This document shows, piece by piece, positions 17,395 to 26,870 of a stretch of DNA of 64,000 bases. The position numbers were made by a program, and so were the translations under genes. Source of the DNA: CATOSP01 sp965205385 (GTDB lineage: Bacteria > Chloroflexota > Dehalococcoidia > Lucifugimonadales > UBA3495); NCBI GenBank assembly GCA_965205385.1, contig CBDBGS010000008.1, forward strand, positions 1,612,001-1,676,000. Reading direction: 5' to 3'. Numbering within the stretch: the first letter of the stretch is position 1; each line of letters starts with the position of its first letter. The notes beneath the pieces were generated by a model. The model had not been told where the DNA came from, ran no database searches, and saw nothing but the letters and a program-made list of their open reading frames with translations.

Positions 17395-18205
17395 GAGAAT
17401 AGGCCCTCCGGTCCAGTCCAAGAAGCTCTTTGATCTTGCCGACCATTCCCGCCTTGCGGTCCAGCTCCGCGAACTGCACTTCTTCGCCGTCCACGCGGGC
17501 CGCAATTCGCAGGAATGCCGCGCCTGAGGGGGCCTTCTTGTCATGAACCACCGGCACGCCCCGGTTGGCTGCGGTGATGGTCCTGTCGTCGGCGGGCACC
17601 AGTCCCAGCACGTCGACCGCGAGCAATTCCACGATGTCGTCCTTGTCCATCATGTTTCCTTGCTTGACCATGTCGGGGTGGATCCGGTTGATTATCAGGC
17701 GAGGCCGATGGACTTCCGAGGCCTCCAGGAGCCCGATTACGCGGTCCGCGTCACGGATGGCCGAGACCTCTGGAGTGGTGACGAGGATAGCCTCGGTGGC
17801 CGCGCCGACGGCGTTCTTGAATCCCTGTTCGATGCCCGCCGGACAGTCCATCAACACGTAGTCGAACTCGGTCTCCAGCTTGGCGCAGAGTTCCCGCAAT
17901 TGCTCCGGGTTTATGCAGTCCTTGTCCCTGGTCTGGGCCGCGGGTATCAGGTATAGCTCGTACCCATGTTTGTCGCGGATCATCGCCTTGTGAGGCTCGC
18001 ATTTTCCTTCGAGCACATTGACCAGATCATAAACTATCCGGTTCTCCAGCCCCATGATGACGTCCAGATTGCGCAGCCCGATATCCGTGTCGATGACCAC
18101 GACCTTGTTGCCTCGCATTGCCAACGCGGAGCCGATGTTGGCTGTGGCCGTGGTCTTACCGACTCCGCCCTTGCCCGAAGTGATTACGATAGTCCTACCC
18201 GTCAT
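17387..18205 (-). CDS. minD: Septum site-determining ATPase MinD
   Basis: 272 aa from MTGRTIVITS. Deviant Walker A GKGGVGKTT (K12 signature lysine, K17), switch DTDIGLRNLD, Walker B VLMDCPAG, and the C-terminal amphipathic membrane helix GMVGKIKELLGL. ATP-dependent membrane dimer that recruits MinC and is displaced by MinE. Start 18205 is chosen over 18223 because GAGGGG lies 6 nt before it; it overlaps the minC stop by 11 nt. Confidence 0.95.
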   Translation of the reverse strand: MTGRTIVITSGKGGVGKTTATANIGSALAMRGNKVVVIDTDIGLRNLDVIMGLENRIVYDLVNVLEGKCEPHKAMIRDKHGYELYLIPAAQTRDKDCINPEQLRELCAKLETEFDYVLMDCPAGIEQGFKNAVGAATEAILVTTPEVSAIRDADRVIGLLEASEVHRPRLIINRIHPDMVKQGNMMDKDDIVELLAVDVLGLVPADDRTITAANRGVPVVHDKKAPSGAAFLRIAARVDGEEVQFAELDRKAGMVGKIKELLGLDRRAYSHA

Positions 18206-19034
18206 ACGGTTCCCCTCTTTCATAGTTTGCGAACCGGCCCACGAACGGGGCCAGGTGAATGCCCTTGCGCCGGACGTAAGCGATCATGGGCCCGGTTGCC
18301 GGTCCCTTGCGCCGCTGACCCGCTTGCGCTGACGTGCCGGCGTGAGGTCCTATCTGGATACGCGGCGAGTCCAGGTTCAGGGCCACGATGGCCGACCTGG
18401 TGTTGCCCTTCGAACCCGCATGGGCGAACCCGCGAAGTTGTCCGAATACGACGATGTCGCCCTCGGCGATTATCTCCGCGCCCGGGTTGACGTCGCCCAA
18501 GACGACCACGTCTCCATCATGGCGGATGCTCTCTCCCGACCTGCACGTTGCCTTGACCAGCAGCGCGGTGTCCCATCGAACGCTTGCCGCGACTGTTCCC
18601 TGTGCGTGGCTCCGGTCCGCGTGGGAGGCGTTGAGAGTACGGGTTGGCTCCGCGGGACTTTGTCCCGCCGCAGCCGCCTCGCGCCGGGGAGAGATAGGCC
18701 CAGAAACCCCCGTTGAGGCCGGGGCCGAATCAGGTGTGATCAGACCACCCGTATCCCCGCCTTGGGAGCTTAGGCTCTCGGGCAGGCAGGAGAACCGGGC
18801 CACCTTTAACCCTGACTGCCGTTCAAAGATCTCCTTGAGCTCGGCTAGCTGGTCTTGAGAGACGATGCGCCTCCCCACGTTGACCGTGATGCTCCCGCCG
18901 GACCAAAGGTTTGCGTGCTCCGCCAGGTAATCCCGCAGTCCAAGGGTGATCTCGTCAAAGGTGGCTCCGTCGTCGATAAGAAACTCGACATTGGCGCCAC
19001 GACCCGAGACTCGTACTAGCTCGCTTTTGAGCAT
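18195..19034 (-). CDS. minC: Septum site-determining protein MinC
   Basis: About 279 aa. An N-terminal FtsZ-interacting domain, a low-complexity Ser/Pro/Ala linker (middle third), and the C-terminal right-handed beta helix with GDVVVLGDVNPGAEIIAEGDI and VFGQLRGFAHAG, the conserved MinC C-domain. Blocks Z-ring assembly away from midcell. The start MLKSELVRV at 19034 has GGGG spaced before it; an upstream in-frame TTG at 19082 would add 16 residues. First gene of minCDE. Confidence 0.92.
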   Translation of the reverse strand: MLKSELVRVSGRGANVEFLIDDGATFDEITLGLRDYLAEHANLWSGGSITVNVGRRIVSQDQLAELKEIFERQSGLKVARFSCLPESLSSQGGDTGGLITPDSAPASTGVSGPISPRREAAAAGQSPAEPTRTLNASHADRSHAQGTVAASVRWDTALLVKATCRSGESIRHDGDVVVLGDVNPGAEIIAEGDIVVFGQLRGFAHAGSKGNTRSAIVALNLDSPRIQIGPHAGTSAQAGQRRKGPATGPMIAYVRRKGIHLAPFVGRFANYERGEPYDG

Positions 19035-19137
19035 GAGATGATCCCCATCCGGCTTGCTGCCTTCATTCAAGGAGTCTGTCAAAGGGAGCGTCCGATGCGC
19101 CGGTCAATCCGGTCGCTGTTTCAGTTATGTAATGTGG

Positions 19138-19167
19138 TTTATAGCAACGCGCATCTAGGTTAAGCAA
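19138..19167 (-). promoter_or_regulatory. Putative sigma-70-type promoter for minCDE
   Basis: On the minus strand TTGCTT (19162-19167) and TATAAA (19138-19143) are separated by 18 nt, about 55-100 nt upstream of minC, in an AT-rich 300 bp stretch (19083-19381) that has no gene. Nothing else was recognised in this stretch. Confidence 0.5.
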
Positions 19168-19381
19168 GAGGTTTTGTGGCAAATTTTATACTAATTTAAT
19201 CAATTATATGGGACCACTGGCCATCGGAGGCGTGAGGTAATGGATGATTGAGGAGCAATTGGGTGGGAGGATGGCGGAGGGGCGGCGGTTGGAGAGGGGT
19301 TGCAACCCATCTGATAGAGTGGGTCACAACCCATGATGTCAGCGAGTATCCGGGAGGCCGGTCTTGCGGATAAGGGACGAG

Positions 19382-21088
19382 CTACTGGCCTATGACGTTT
19401 AGCAGGGCCTGGCGTTTATCCTCGCGCACAGCCTTCAGGCCCCGTTGCAAGGCCGCGGGGACGTCCGCCGGATCCTCGATCCGTTCGCTGTAGCCGCCCG
19501 CCGCCTGGCAAATAAGCTCGTATTGGAAGGACTGTGAGAGTGTGCTTACGGGGAAGTTGTTGGTCTGGACCGCGTTCCCATCGGGATAGGTGTTTCTGGT
19601 TGCGCTTTGTACCGCGTTCCAGATGCCGTTGTTCCACAGAATGGTAAGGACCGGCAAGCCCTGGGCCTCGGCCACGATGTGCCCGGAGGTACCGGAGCCG
19701 AATATATATGAGCCGTCCCCAACGCAGCAGATTACGGTCTTATCGGGGGCGGCCAGCTTCGCGCCCAAAGACGCGCCGACGGCCCAGCCCAGCCCGCCGG
19801 AAGCAGGGACGCTGAAGAAGCTTGCGGGGCGGGTTATGCCAATCTGGACCGCGTCTATCCCAAGCTCGTTCAGCACGATGGTGTCGTCGTCCAGGACGTC
19901 GGAGAGGCACTTGGTGAACCAGGCTTTGTTGATTGGGCGCTGGTCGCTCGCGTCCTCGGCCCGCAGCCGCGCAGCTTCGCGGCGTTGTGTGGACCGCTCG
20001 CCCCATTCATTGGTCCTGGCCGTGGCAGCCGAGGCGTCCGGCGCGGCCTCTTTGACCGACTTGACCAAAGCCTGGAGTATCAACTTTGGATTGCCGGAGA
20101 GGTTCAAGTCGACCTGGAACCCTCTGACCGGATAGGCGGAAAAGAGGGGGTCTTCCCCAATCCCGATCACCGTCGCACCCGAGGCGGGAGCGTGCCGTTT
20201 GGGAGTCCAGGGCACGTCCGCTTCCAACACCACCACGACATCGGAATCGCCCAAGGCTGTCCCGATGTCGGCTCCGGCATGTAGCGGATGGTCTTTGGGG
20301 AAGTTGGCGTACAACGCGCCGGACTCGAACACGGGCATACCGAGTACTTCGGCCAGTTCAATCAGAGGAGCGACAGCCTCGGGGTCTTTCCCCGCCCCTC
20401 GGGTGACCAACAACGGACGTTGGGCCCCCGCCAGCAATCGCGCTGCCCGGGCAATGAATTCCGGCGAAGGAAGGCGGTCGCCGGGGTGTTGTTGACGGGA
20501 CTCCGTTTGGTAGTCGATTCCCGGGACCTCTTCGGCCAGGATTTCCCGGGGCAAGGTGAGGTATACAGGGCCGGGAGGCGTGGACTCGGCGATGGCGAAG
20601 GCCCGGTCGACGACTCCTTCCAGATCGGCCCCGTGGCGAAGCTCGTAGTCCCACTTAACCCATTCCCTGACCATTGCCGCCTGGTCGAAGGACTCCTGAG
20701 CCCAGTGAATGCTCCCGTCGCGTGAGCCCCGCGCCCCGCCCTCGGTGAGGGGTGTGCGTCCAGCGCTGAAGAGCATGGGAACGTTGGCCCTGGCCGCGTT
20801 CACAATGCCGCCGATGGCGTTGGCCGTGCCAGGCACGGTATGCACCATGACGACCTGAGGCTTGCCGGTAATCATGGTGTAGCCATGTGCCATGCTAACG
20901 GCGGTGACCTCATGGGGGACCGGGATGGGACGGGGCAACGTTTGTTCCTGGCTCAACCGCTTGGCATAGGCTTCGATGATGGGCGCGAAGTCGGTGCCGC
21001 CGTTACCGAAGAAATAGTCGATTCCGCGGGCTGCCAACAGCTCGAGGTAAGCCTCGGCGACGCTATCCACCTGGGCGTGGTTGTACAT
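19382..21088 (-). CDS. Thiamine pyrophosphate-dependent enzyme (acetolactate synthase/benzoylformate decarboxylase-like)
   Basis: 568 aa with the three TPP-enzyme domains. The activating glutamate is in VPHEVTAV (E60), and the TPP/Mg motif GDGSYIFG...ILWNN is near residues 455-488. N-terminal FFGNGGTDFAPI resembles the Pyr domain of acetolactate synthase-like catabolic enzymes. Start ATG has AAAGGAAG upstream. Last gene of a minus-strand run of oxygenase genes; carboligation or decarboxylation of a 2-oxo acid from that pathway is inferred. Confidence 0.87.
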   Translation of the reverse strand: MYNHAQVDSVAEAYLELLAARGIDYFFGNGGTDFAPIIEAYAKRLSQEQTLPRPIPVPHEVTAVSMAHGYTMITGKPQVVMVHTVPGTANAIGGIVNAARANVPMLFSAGRTPLTEGGARGSRDGSIHWAQESFDQAAMVREWVKWDYELRHGADLEGVVDRAFAIAESTPPGPVYLTLPREILAEEVPGIDYQTESRQQHPGDRLPSPEFIARAARLLAGAQRPLLVTRGAGKDPEAVAPLIELAEVLGMPVFESGALYANFPKDHPLHAGADIGTALGDSDVVVVLEADVPWTPKRHAPASGATVIGIGEDPLFSAYPVRGFQVDLNLSGNPKLILQALVKSVKEAAPDASAATARTNEWGERSTQRREAARLRAEDASDQRPINKAWFTKCLSDVLDDDTIVLNELGIDAVQIGITRPASFFSVPASGGLGWAVGASLGAKLAAPDKTVICCVGDGSYIFGSGTSGHIVAEAQGLPVLTILWNNGIWNAVQSATRNTYPDGNAVQTNNFPVSTLSQSFQYELICQAAGGYSERIEDPADVPAALQRGLKAVREDKRQALLNVIGQ

Positions 21089-21309
21089 TCGATCTTCCTT
21101 TAATTTCAGGATTTGCAGTTGGAAATTTTAGTAGGGGGTTATCGGTGGGAGGGTACACCCATTACAAGTATAGGGAGGCCCATTCCAGTCCTTTAACGCA
21201 GCTGAGGGACGACCCTTTCGTTAATCAACTTCAGGCAATTCAACTGTAGCTCTTTGGGTATCCGGCGGCCGAAGTTAATCTCATAAACTATCTGAGACAG
21301 TCCCAGGTC

Positions 21310-22236
21310 TTAGATCAACTGGCTAAGCCGGTCGACGACCGCTTCCGGGGTACCGAAAACAACCTTGTCACGGAGCCAGTCGTCGTAGGTCATGCCGCCG
21401 ATGCGCTCCGCCTGGGCATGCCAGTTTCCGGTGGTGCCTTCCCGGTCGGCGCTGCCGGCGACTCTCGTGCTGAGGCCCTGCATGGAAGACACCGTGCTTT
21501 CCATTGGTTCGTCGTAGGCCCGCTGGGCGGTGTCGGCAACGTAGATGGGTATCCGCAGGCCCACTTCACCATTTCCAGGGTGCCCCGCTTCCTTCCATGC
21601 CCGTCTGTAGGCCTGAATGCAGGGGGCAAGCTCGTCCAGGGAAAATACTCTAGAGGGATTGATGAAGATAGGGTATCCCATGCCCCCAATGATGGGGAAG
21701 GTCTCCTCGGACGTAACTCCGATCCTGATGGGTGGATGCGGGCTCTGCAAGGGCTTTGGGCGGACCTTCAACTCCTTGCAGGTGTAGTGATCGCCCTCGA
21801 AGGAGAACTGGTCCGTGGTCCATGCCTGTCGGATGATCTCCAGGTATTCTTCAAACCGGGTCCTGCTTTCGGGAAAGGGCGAGTTGAAGGCGTCGTGATG
21901 GTCTGGGAATGTGCCGCGGCCGATTCCGAATTCCAGCCTGCCCTGGCTGATGTGGTCCTAGGTCGCTACTTCCTCGGCAACCTTGATCGGGTTGCTCAAG
22001 GGCAGAAGGACGACTCCGAAGCCGATCCGCATTCGCCGCGTGCGGGCCGCCACGGCGGTCGCCACGGTAATCGGCGCGGATAGGACGCTAAATGTGGAGA
22101 AATGGTACTCCGCCAACCAGACCGAGTCGACGCCCATTGATTCCGCCGCGTCGACCAAGGAGAACCCTTCGGTGAAAGTCTCCTGGTCCGGAGTGCCTTC
22201 CGGGGCGGTAAACTCCAAGAACAGTCCGAAGTCCAT
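21310..22236 (-). pseudogene. LLM-class flavin-dependent oxidoreductase interrupted by an amber codon
   Basis: The frame from ATG 22236 (MDFGLFLEFTAPEG) to 21310 is continuous apart from one TAG at 21958-21960. Translation resumes in the same frame with DHISQGRLEFGIGRG, a conserved block of bacterial luciferase-like monooxygenases. The interrupted residue is normally hydrophobic (V/L), so a point mutation to TAG is the simplest reading. Total 309 codons is near family length. Ordinary TAG stops elsewhere argue against readthrough recoding. Oxidises a substrate with O2 and FMNH2 if functional. Confidence 0.8.
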
Positions 22237-22294
22237 GGTCCTCCTTGCACCGGAGCCCGAGTGGAGTTGGCCAATCGCCGCGCCGGTGGACAGG

Positions 22295-23259
22295 TCAGTT
22301 GACTTCCATGACCAGCTTGCCAAACACGGCACGGCTGGCCAGAAGCTCCTGGACCCGCTGGGACTCGGTCCAGGGGAACACTTCCTGCACAATGGTGCGA
22401 AGCTTTCCCGCCTCAAACCAGGACTTCATCTGGGACCAACCGAGCTGGTCCGCATCTTCTTGAGCCTCGTTGAACACGCCCATCGCGTGAACCCACTGGC
22501 CATTGGCTTGCAGGGCGCGTTCCTGATACTCGGACCTGGGGCCGGTATGGCCGCCCACGGTCACGACTCTACCGCCTTCGGCTAATGCGGCGAGTGTCGA
22601 GTCGAAAATCCCGCCACCCACGGTATCGAGCGCCATGTCCACCCGCGGCCGTCCGTGAGACGGAGCAATTCCGCGGTAACGTCCTGGGTGGAATAGTTGA
22701 CCCCTGCCTGCGCGCCCAACTCCAAACCTCTGCTTACGCGCTCGTCGGAACCCGCACTGGTGAGGACCCGCGCCCCCATGGCGTCGGCGATTTGGATTCC
22801 CGCCATGCCAACTCCGCTTCCGGCGGCGTGAATCAAGGCCGTCTCTCCTGCCTGCAACCCCGCCATCTGGAAGGCGTACCAGGCGGTGAAGAATACACAC
22901 GGGAGGGAGGAGGCATCGGTAGTCGACATCCCCTGGGGTTGGCGGTAAGCCAGGGCGGATTGGGCCGTGCAGTATTCGGCGTAGGCCCCACGCACCAGGG
23001 CCATGGCCTGGTCCCCGGTTTCCCAACCCGACACGCCTGTACCGACAGACTCCACCACACCGGCCACGTCCAGACCCGGGATTCTGGGCGGCTCTTGTTC
23101 TCCCTCGGGAACTGTCCTTCTTCGGTTTAGGTCGGCGCGGTTTATGCCGATTGCATGGGTCTTGATCAGGAGTTCACCGGCGGCGGGGGTGGGTTGGGGC
23201 ACATCCTCCATCCGGAGTTCGTCGCCATCATCTGTGATATGGAGTCTGATCGCTTTCAA
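22295..23259 (-). pseudogene. Quinone oxidoreductase-like MDR family dehydrogenase, frameshifted
   Basis: The N-terminal part from TTG 23259 (MKAIRLHITDDGDELRMEDV, GroES-like fold, then AAGSGVGMAGIQ NAD(P)H motif) runs to a stop at 22582. The C-terminal part (VDMALDTVGGGIFDST...) continues in another frame to 22295. The join is at DGRG/VDMAL near 22642, where one base is missing. Combined length about 322 residues fits zinc-independent NADPH:quinone reductases. It lies in the LLM/HpaB run, where it could reduce an oxygenase product. Confidence 0.82.
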
Positions 23260-23480
23260 CTATTCCTCGCGAATACAAGAATCCCCAAGGCTTCCGGGGA
23301 GCGCCGCGGGGTTGCGGAGGTAATCGACTTGACCTAGACTGCCAGAGCGGAAGACTTGCGCTCTCCAGCCCGTGCGGGGGAGGTCTAGGCCAGTACTATG
23401 TTTGCGGGTCCTCCTTCTTCCGCTATGGAAGGGAGGACCCCTACGGAACGGCGTAGATTGATTGGGAGCGGGGCTGGGAC

Positions 23481-23960
23481 CTAGTCGTCGGCTACGCCAG
23501 CGGGCTCTTCCAGCTTGCCGGGGAAATTGCCTTCGAAGAGGCCCTTGCCCTCTTTCCGGTCCCACTGGGCGGAAGGAAGCTCGAAATACACTTCGATTTC
23601 GTTGTCATCCGGGTCCAGCAGGTAGACGCCCAAAGACAGACCGTGGTCTCCGATGCGCTGGATGCGGACGTCGTTGTCCTTGAGCCGGCTGTACAGCTCT
23701 TGGAGGTCTTGGAGCGACTCCATTTGCCAGGCCATGTGCGCCTGACCGATCTTGGAATGGTCGGGGCCTTCGGCTTCCATTCCGATAGCGCGGATGGCCA
23801 GCTCGTGGGACTTCTCGGTGTTGGCGGACATGAAGACGGTGCCGCCGGCGGTACGTTCCATGATCGTGAGACCCATGACCCTGGTGTAGAAGTCCAATGA
23901 ACGGTCCATGTCCCGTACCCGCATGACCACGTGACCCAGGTGCTTCGGCGTGTAACCCAT
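23481..23960 (-). CDS. VOC/glyoxalase-fold protein, extradiol dioxygenase-like
   Basis: 159 aa, two beta-alpha-beta-beta-beta modules. Likely metal ligands are H in LGHVVMRV, H in GQAHMAWQ and E in NEIEVYFE, the His-His-Glu triad of type I extradiol dioxygenases and related VOC enzymes. It lies 34 nt downstream of the HpaB-type hydroxylase gene, so ring cleavage of the catechol it would make is attractive. However, at this length it could equally be an isomerase or lyase. Confidence 0.8.
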   Translation of the reverse strand: MGYTPKHLGHVVMRVRDMDRSLDFYTRVMGLTIMERTAGGTVFMSANTEKSHELAIRAIGMEAEGPDHSKIGQAHMAWQMESLQDLQELYSRLKDNDVRIQRIGDHGLSLGVYLLDPDDNEIEVYFELPSAQWDRKEGKGLFEGNFPGKLEEPAGVADD

Positions 23961-23994
23961 TTCCTATACCTCCGATGATTGTTGTCGTTTGGGT

Positions 23995-25449
23995 TTAGTC
24001 TTCGAGGTCCAAGAAATCCCGGACTCTCTGCTTGAAGGGTTCCTTATCGTAGTTGGTGTACAGAGTAATCGAATTGCGTACCGGATTGCCGCCGAACATA
24101 CGCTCGTAGAGGACCTGCCTGCCGCTGAACGCGCTGCAGGACGCGTCCCAAGCCAGGTGGAACAGCCTGGCGCGGTCGCGGGCGTTTGCGGTGTCGGTTG
24201 CCAGGTATTGGTTCACATCTTCGGCGATTGGGGTGTCAAAGTCGGCCTCGGCAGGCAGGGCCATCAGGCTGCTGGTGCCGAGCATCTGGATGATCTCCAC
24301 CATTCTGGGATAGACGGAGCGGCCGAAAAGGGTGCGGCCGGCCCGCATGGAGGGGACGTGAGGACACATGACTCCCCATTGGTTGATGGCGGCGTCGGCC
24401 TCTGAAGCCCGGAGGCAGGACTTGAGCATGTCCCGCTGGGTGATCAGCTCGGCGACCTGCTCCTGGACGTGGGCAATGGTGCCCGAACCCAGGGTATCGA
24501 CGATCAGGTCAGCCAGCCCAAGCATGAACTCAGCCTTGGCCACGCAGCGTGTCAAGACCTGGTGGCCGGTGTGGGCGTCGGACTGGGTGCCCGCGGCGTA
24601 GCCATTGCAAAGCTCCACGTTGCCCAGCAAGAACACCCGCTCCCACGGGACGAACACATCGTCAAAAAACACCACCGAGTCCATCTCCTCGAAGCGGGAC
24701 CCCAGCGGATGGTTGAAATGGGAGCGTCCAAGATCCAAGCTCTCGCGGCACAGGAATTTCACGCCCTGAGTGTCGCAGGGGATGGAAAAAGAGAAGGACT
24801 GCCGCCGGTCGGCGTCGGCCAGCCTGTGAGCGGCCACGGGATAGATGGCGATCTCGTCCGAAATGGGGCCCAGGGTGGCCAATACCCGGCTGCCCCTGAC
24901 AACTATCCCGGAATCCGTCTCCTTGATCACGGTCAGAGCAACATCTTCGCTCAGGGTATCGGCGGGATTGGGAGTGCGCCGGCGCTGCAGGTTGACCAAT
25001 GCGTGGGTCAAGGCCAGGTCGTTCTCGCGGAGGAACTCGTGATAGTTGATGATGTTCCGCTCAAATTCCGGCCGGTCCTGGGCGAAGTAACCGGCGGCTC
25101 CCGCCCATGCTGAGAAGATCACGTTAAGAAAGTCGGGTGAGCGGCCCATCATGCCGCAACTCGCCCAGGCCCAATGAGTCATCATATTCCGGCGGCGTTC
25201 CAGGTCTTCCACGGTCTGGGGGATCAGGTAGGAGAGACCGACCGGATCGCCGGTGGACGGAGAGGCGAAGGTCATCTCTTCGCGCAGCTCGGGATCGTGC
25301 TGCATGTCATAGAGGGCGGCCACCGACTTTACGCCGCCGCGAAGGGCTGGATGGGTGGTGACGTCTTTTACCCGTTCACCGTCGATCCACACTTCGCGGG
25401 GACGGTCCCGCAACCCATTGATGTATTCCTGTCCAGTACGCGCTGGCAT
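23995..25449 (-). CDS. 4-hydroxyphenylacetate 3-monooxygenase oxygenase-component family (HpaB-like)
   Basis: 484 aa. N-terminal RTGQEYINGLRDRPREVWIDGERV and FLCRESLDLG, FDDVFVPWERVFLLG are signatures of the HpaB/PvcC/phenol 2-hydroxylase FADH2-dependent family, with an acyl-CoA-dehydrogenase-like fold. Uses O2 and FADH2 supplied by a separate flavin reductase; no HpaC-type reductase is visible in this window. Intact and in the middle of the LLM-HpaB-VOC run. Some members act on 4-hydroxybutyryl-CoA as dehydratases, but no iron-sulfur cysteines of that type were noted. Confidence 0.87.
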   Translation of the reverse strand: MPARTGQEYINGLRDRPREVWIDGERVKDVTTHPALRGGVKSVAALYDMQHDPELREEMTFASPSTGDPVGLSYLIPQTVEDLERRRNMMTHWAWASCGMMGRSPDFLNVIFSAWAGAAGYFAQDRPEFERNIINYHEFLRENDLALTHALVNLQRRRTPNPADTLSEDVALTVIKETDSGIVVRGSRVLATLGPISDEIAIYPVAAHRLADADRRQSFSFSIPCDTQGVKFLCRESLDLGRSHFNHPLGSRFEEMDSVVFFDDVFVPWERVFLLGNVELCNGYAAGTQSDAHTGHQVLTRCVAKAEFMLGLADLIVDTLGSGTIAHVQEQVAELITQRDMLKSCLRASEADAAINQWGVMCPHVPSMRAGRTLFGRSVYPRMVEIIQMLGTSSLMALPAEADFDTPIAEDVNQYLATDTANARDRARLFHLAWDASCSAFSGRQVLYERMFGGNPVRNSITLYTNYDKEPFKQRVRDFLDLED

Positions 25450-25513
25450 CGCTCTTCACCTCGAGGGGAAGACTGCGCCGATGGCTGGTTCGCCGTTGGC
25501 CTTTAGAGGCCCG

Positions 25514-26566
25514 TTACTTGAACGCGGGCATAACCTCTTGCGTCAGGAGCTTCAGGCTGCGTTGCACCGCTTCCTTGGGAAGGAACCCCCCGGGATTCAG
25601 TTCCGCTGTAATGCCGGTGACTCCCAACATCTCTTTGAACTGGTTGAGCCGGTCGATTACCTGGTCCGGGCTCCCGAAGACCACCCGGGTCTCGAGCAAG
25701 TCCTCGTAGGTTGCGTTGGCAAGCCTTTCGTACCGCTCCTGCCGCCGGCCCGTATTCTCGGTGCCTTCACGGCCATAGGAGTATTCGAAAAGCTCCCTTT
25801 GGCGCTTGAAGAACGCCTCGATGCTTTCCTTGGGCTCTTCGATGGCCTCCGACTCGCTGGGAGCGATGTACATTGGGAAGCGGACGTTGATGTCTCCGCC
25901 GTCACCGGGATGTCCAGCCGCTTTCCATTCTTCCTTATAATCTTGCAGGTTGGTCTTCAGGTCCTCCACGTCCATCGCACGGAGACCCAGGAAGATGGGT
26001 TGACCCAGCCGCCCAATGCGGCCAAAGGAATCCTCGCTACTGGCCGCGATGCGTATTTTCGGATGGGGCTTCTGGTATGGCTGGGGAGACAGGGTGGCGT
26101 TGGTGATGGTGTTGTACTTACCTTCGTAGGAGAAGGTTTCCCCTGACCAGGCATGAAGAATTATGTCAAGGGCTTCCTGGAACCGCCCCTTGCTCTCGCC
26201 GTAGTCGATGCCCATGATGTCGTATGCGCGGACGTTGCCGCTGCGCCCGACGCCGAACTCGAACCGGCCCTCGCTGATCTGGTCGACCGTTGCCGCTTCT
26301 TCGGCCAACCGCAGGGGATGGATCAGCGGCAGCACCTGGACGGCCATTCCGACCCTGAGCCGCTTGGTGCGGGTTGCGATGGAGCTGGCGACGACGATTG
26401 GCGCGGCCAGGACAGAGCGTCCCGGAGCGAAATGGGCTTCCCCCAACCAAACGGTGTCCAGACCAAGTTCTTCCGCCAAGTCCACTTCTTCCATGGCCTC
26501 CTTGAAGGCCATCTGGTGGGACTCTGCGCGTCCCATCGTAAAGTCGCAGTTAATTCCGAAGTCCAT
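25514..26566 (-). CDS. LLM-class flavin-dependent monooxygenase
   Basis: 350 aa TIM-barrel luciferase-like protein: MDFGINCDF start, GLDTVWLGEAHFAPGRSVLA, ATRTKRLRVGMAVQVLPL and VDQISEGRFEFGVGRSG are canonical. Intact, first gene of the minus-strand oxygenase run and divergent from the BNR propeller gene. Requires FMNH2 from a partner reductase. Its homologue three genes downstream is disrupted by a stop codon, so this copy may be the functional one. Confidence 0.88.
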   Translation of the reverse strand: MDFGINCDFTMGRAESHQMAFKEAMEEVDLAEELGLDTVWLGEAHFAPGRSVLAAPIVVASSIATRTKRLRVGMAVQVLPLIHPLRLAEEAATVDQISEGRFEFGVGRSGNVRAYDIMGIDYGESKGRFQEALDIILHAWSGETFSYEGKYNTITNATLSPQPYQKPHPKIRIAASSEDSFGRIGRLGQPIFLGLRAMDVEDLKTNLQDYKEEWKAAGHPGDGGDINVRFPMYIAPSESEAIEEPKESIEAFFKRQRELFEYSYGREGTENTGRRQERYERLANATYEDLLETRVVFGSPDQVIDRLNQFKEMLGVTGITAELNPGGFLPKEAVQRSLKLLTQEVMPAFK

Positions 26567-26730
26567 TTGTCCACCTCATTCATGCCCGTGAGGAGCATTC
26601 TCAGCGTGGGTTTGTCAGGGAGTCCACCGCAAACGTGCTACTATACTCAACATTAAAGTAACGCCCGGCCAAGGTCAATAGCTCTGATTGATATCGGCGA
26701 TTTGCCTCTATATTATGACGTGATTCGTCT

Positions 26731-26784
26731 AATATCGGCCAGAAAAACCGATATTGACATGCGTCCGGCGGTCTGGTGTATATT
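26731..26784 (+). promoter_or_regulatory. Promoter with overlapping palindromic operator upstream of the BNR gene
   Basis: TTGACA (26754-26759) and TATATT (26779-26784) are separated by 19 nt. Perfect inverted arms AATATCGG (26731-26738) and CCGATATT (26748-26755) overlap the -35 box, and another ATATCGG half-site lies near 26692. This is in the divergent region 26567-26870 between the LLM monooxygenase and the BNR gene, so one repressor or activator could control both. Confidence 0.5.
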
Positions 26785-26870
26785 GCGTGTAATTCCCAGG
26801 ACTTGAGGCCGCAAAAAGCCTGGTCCACGTGGGCAACAGGGTACAAAATCCAAACAGGGAGGCTACGGTG

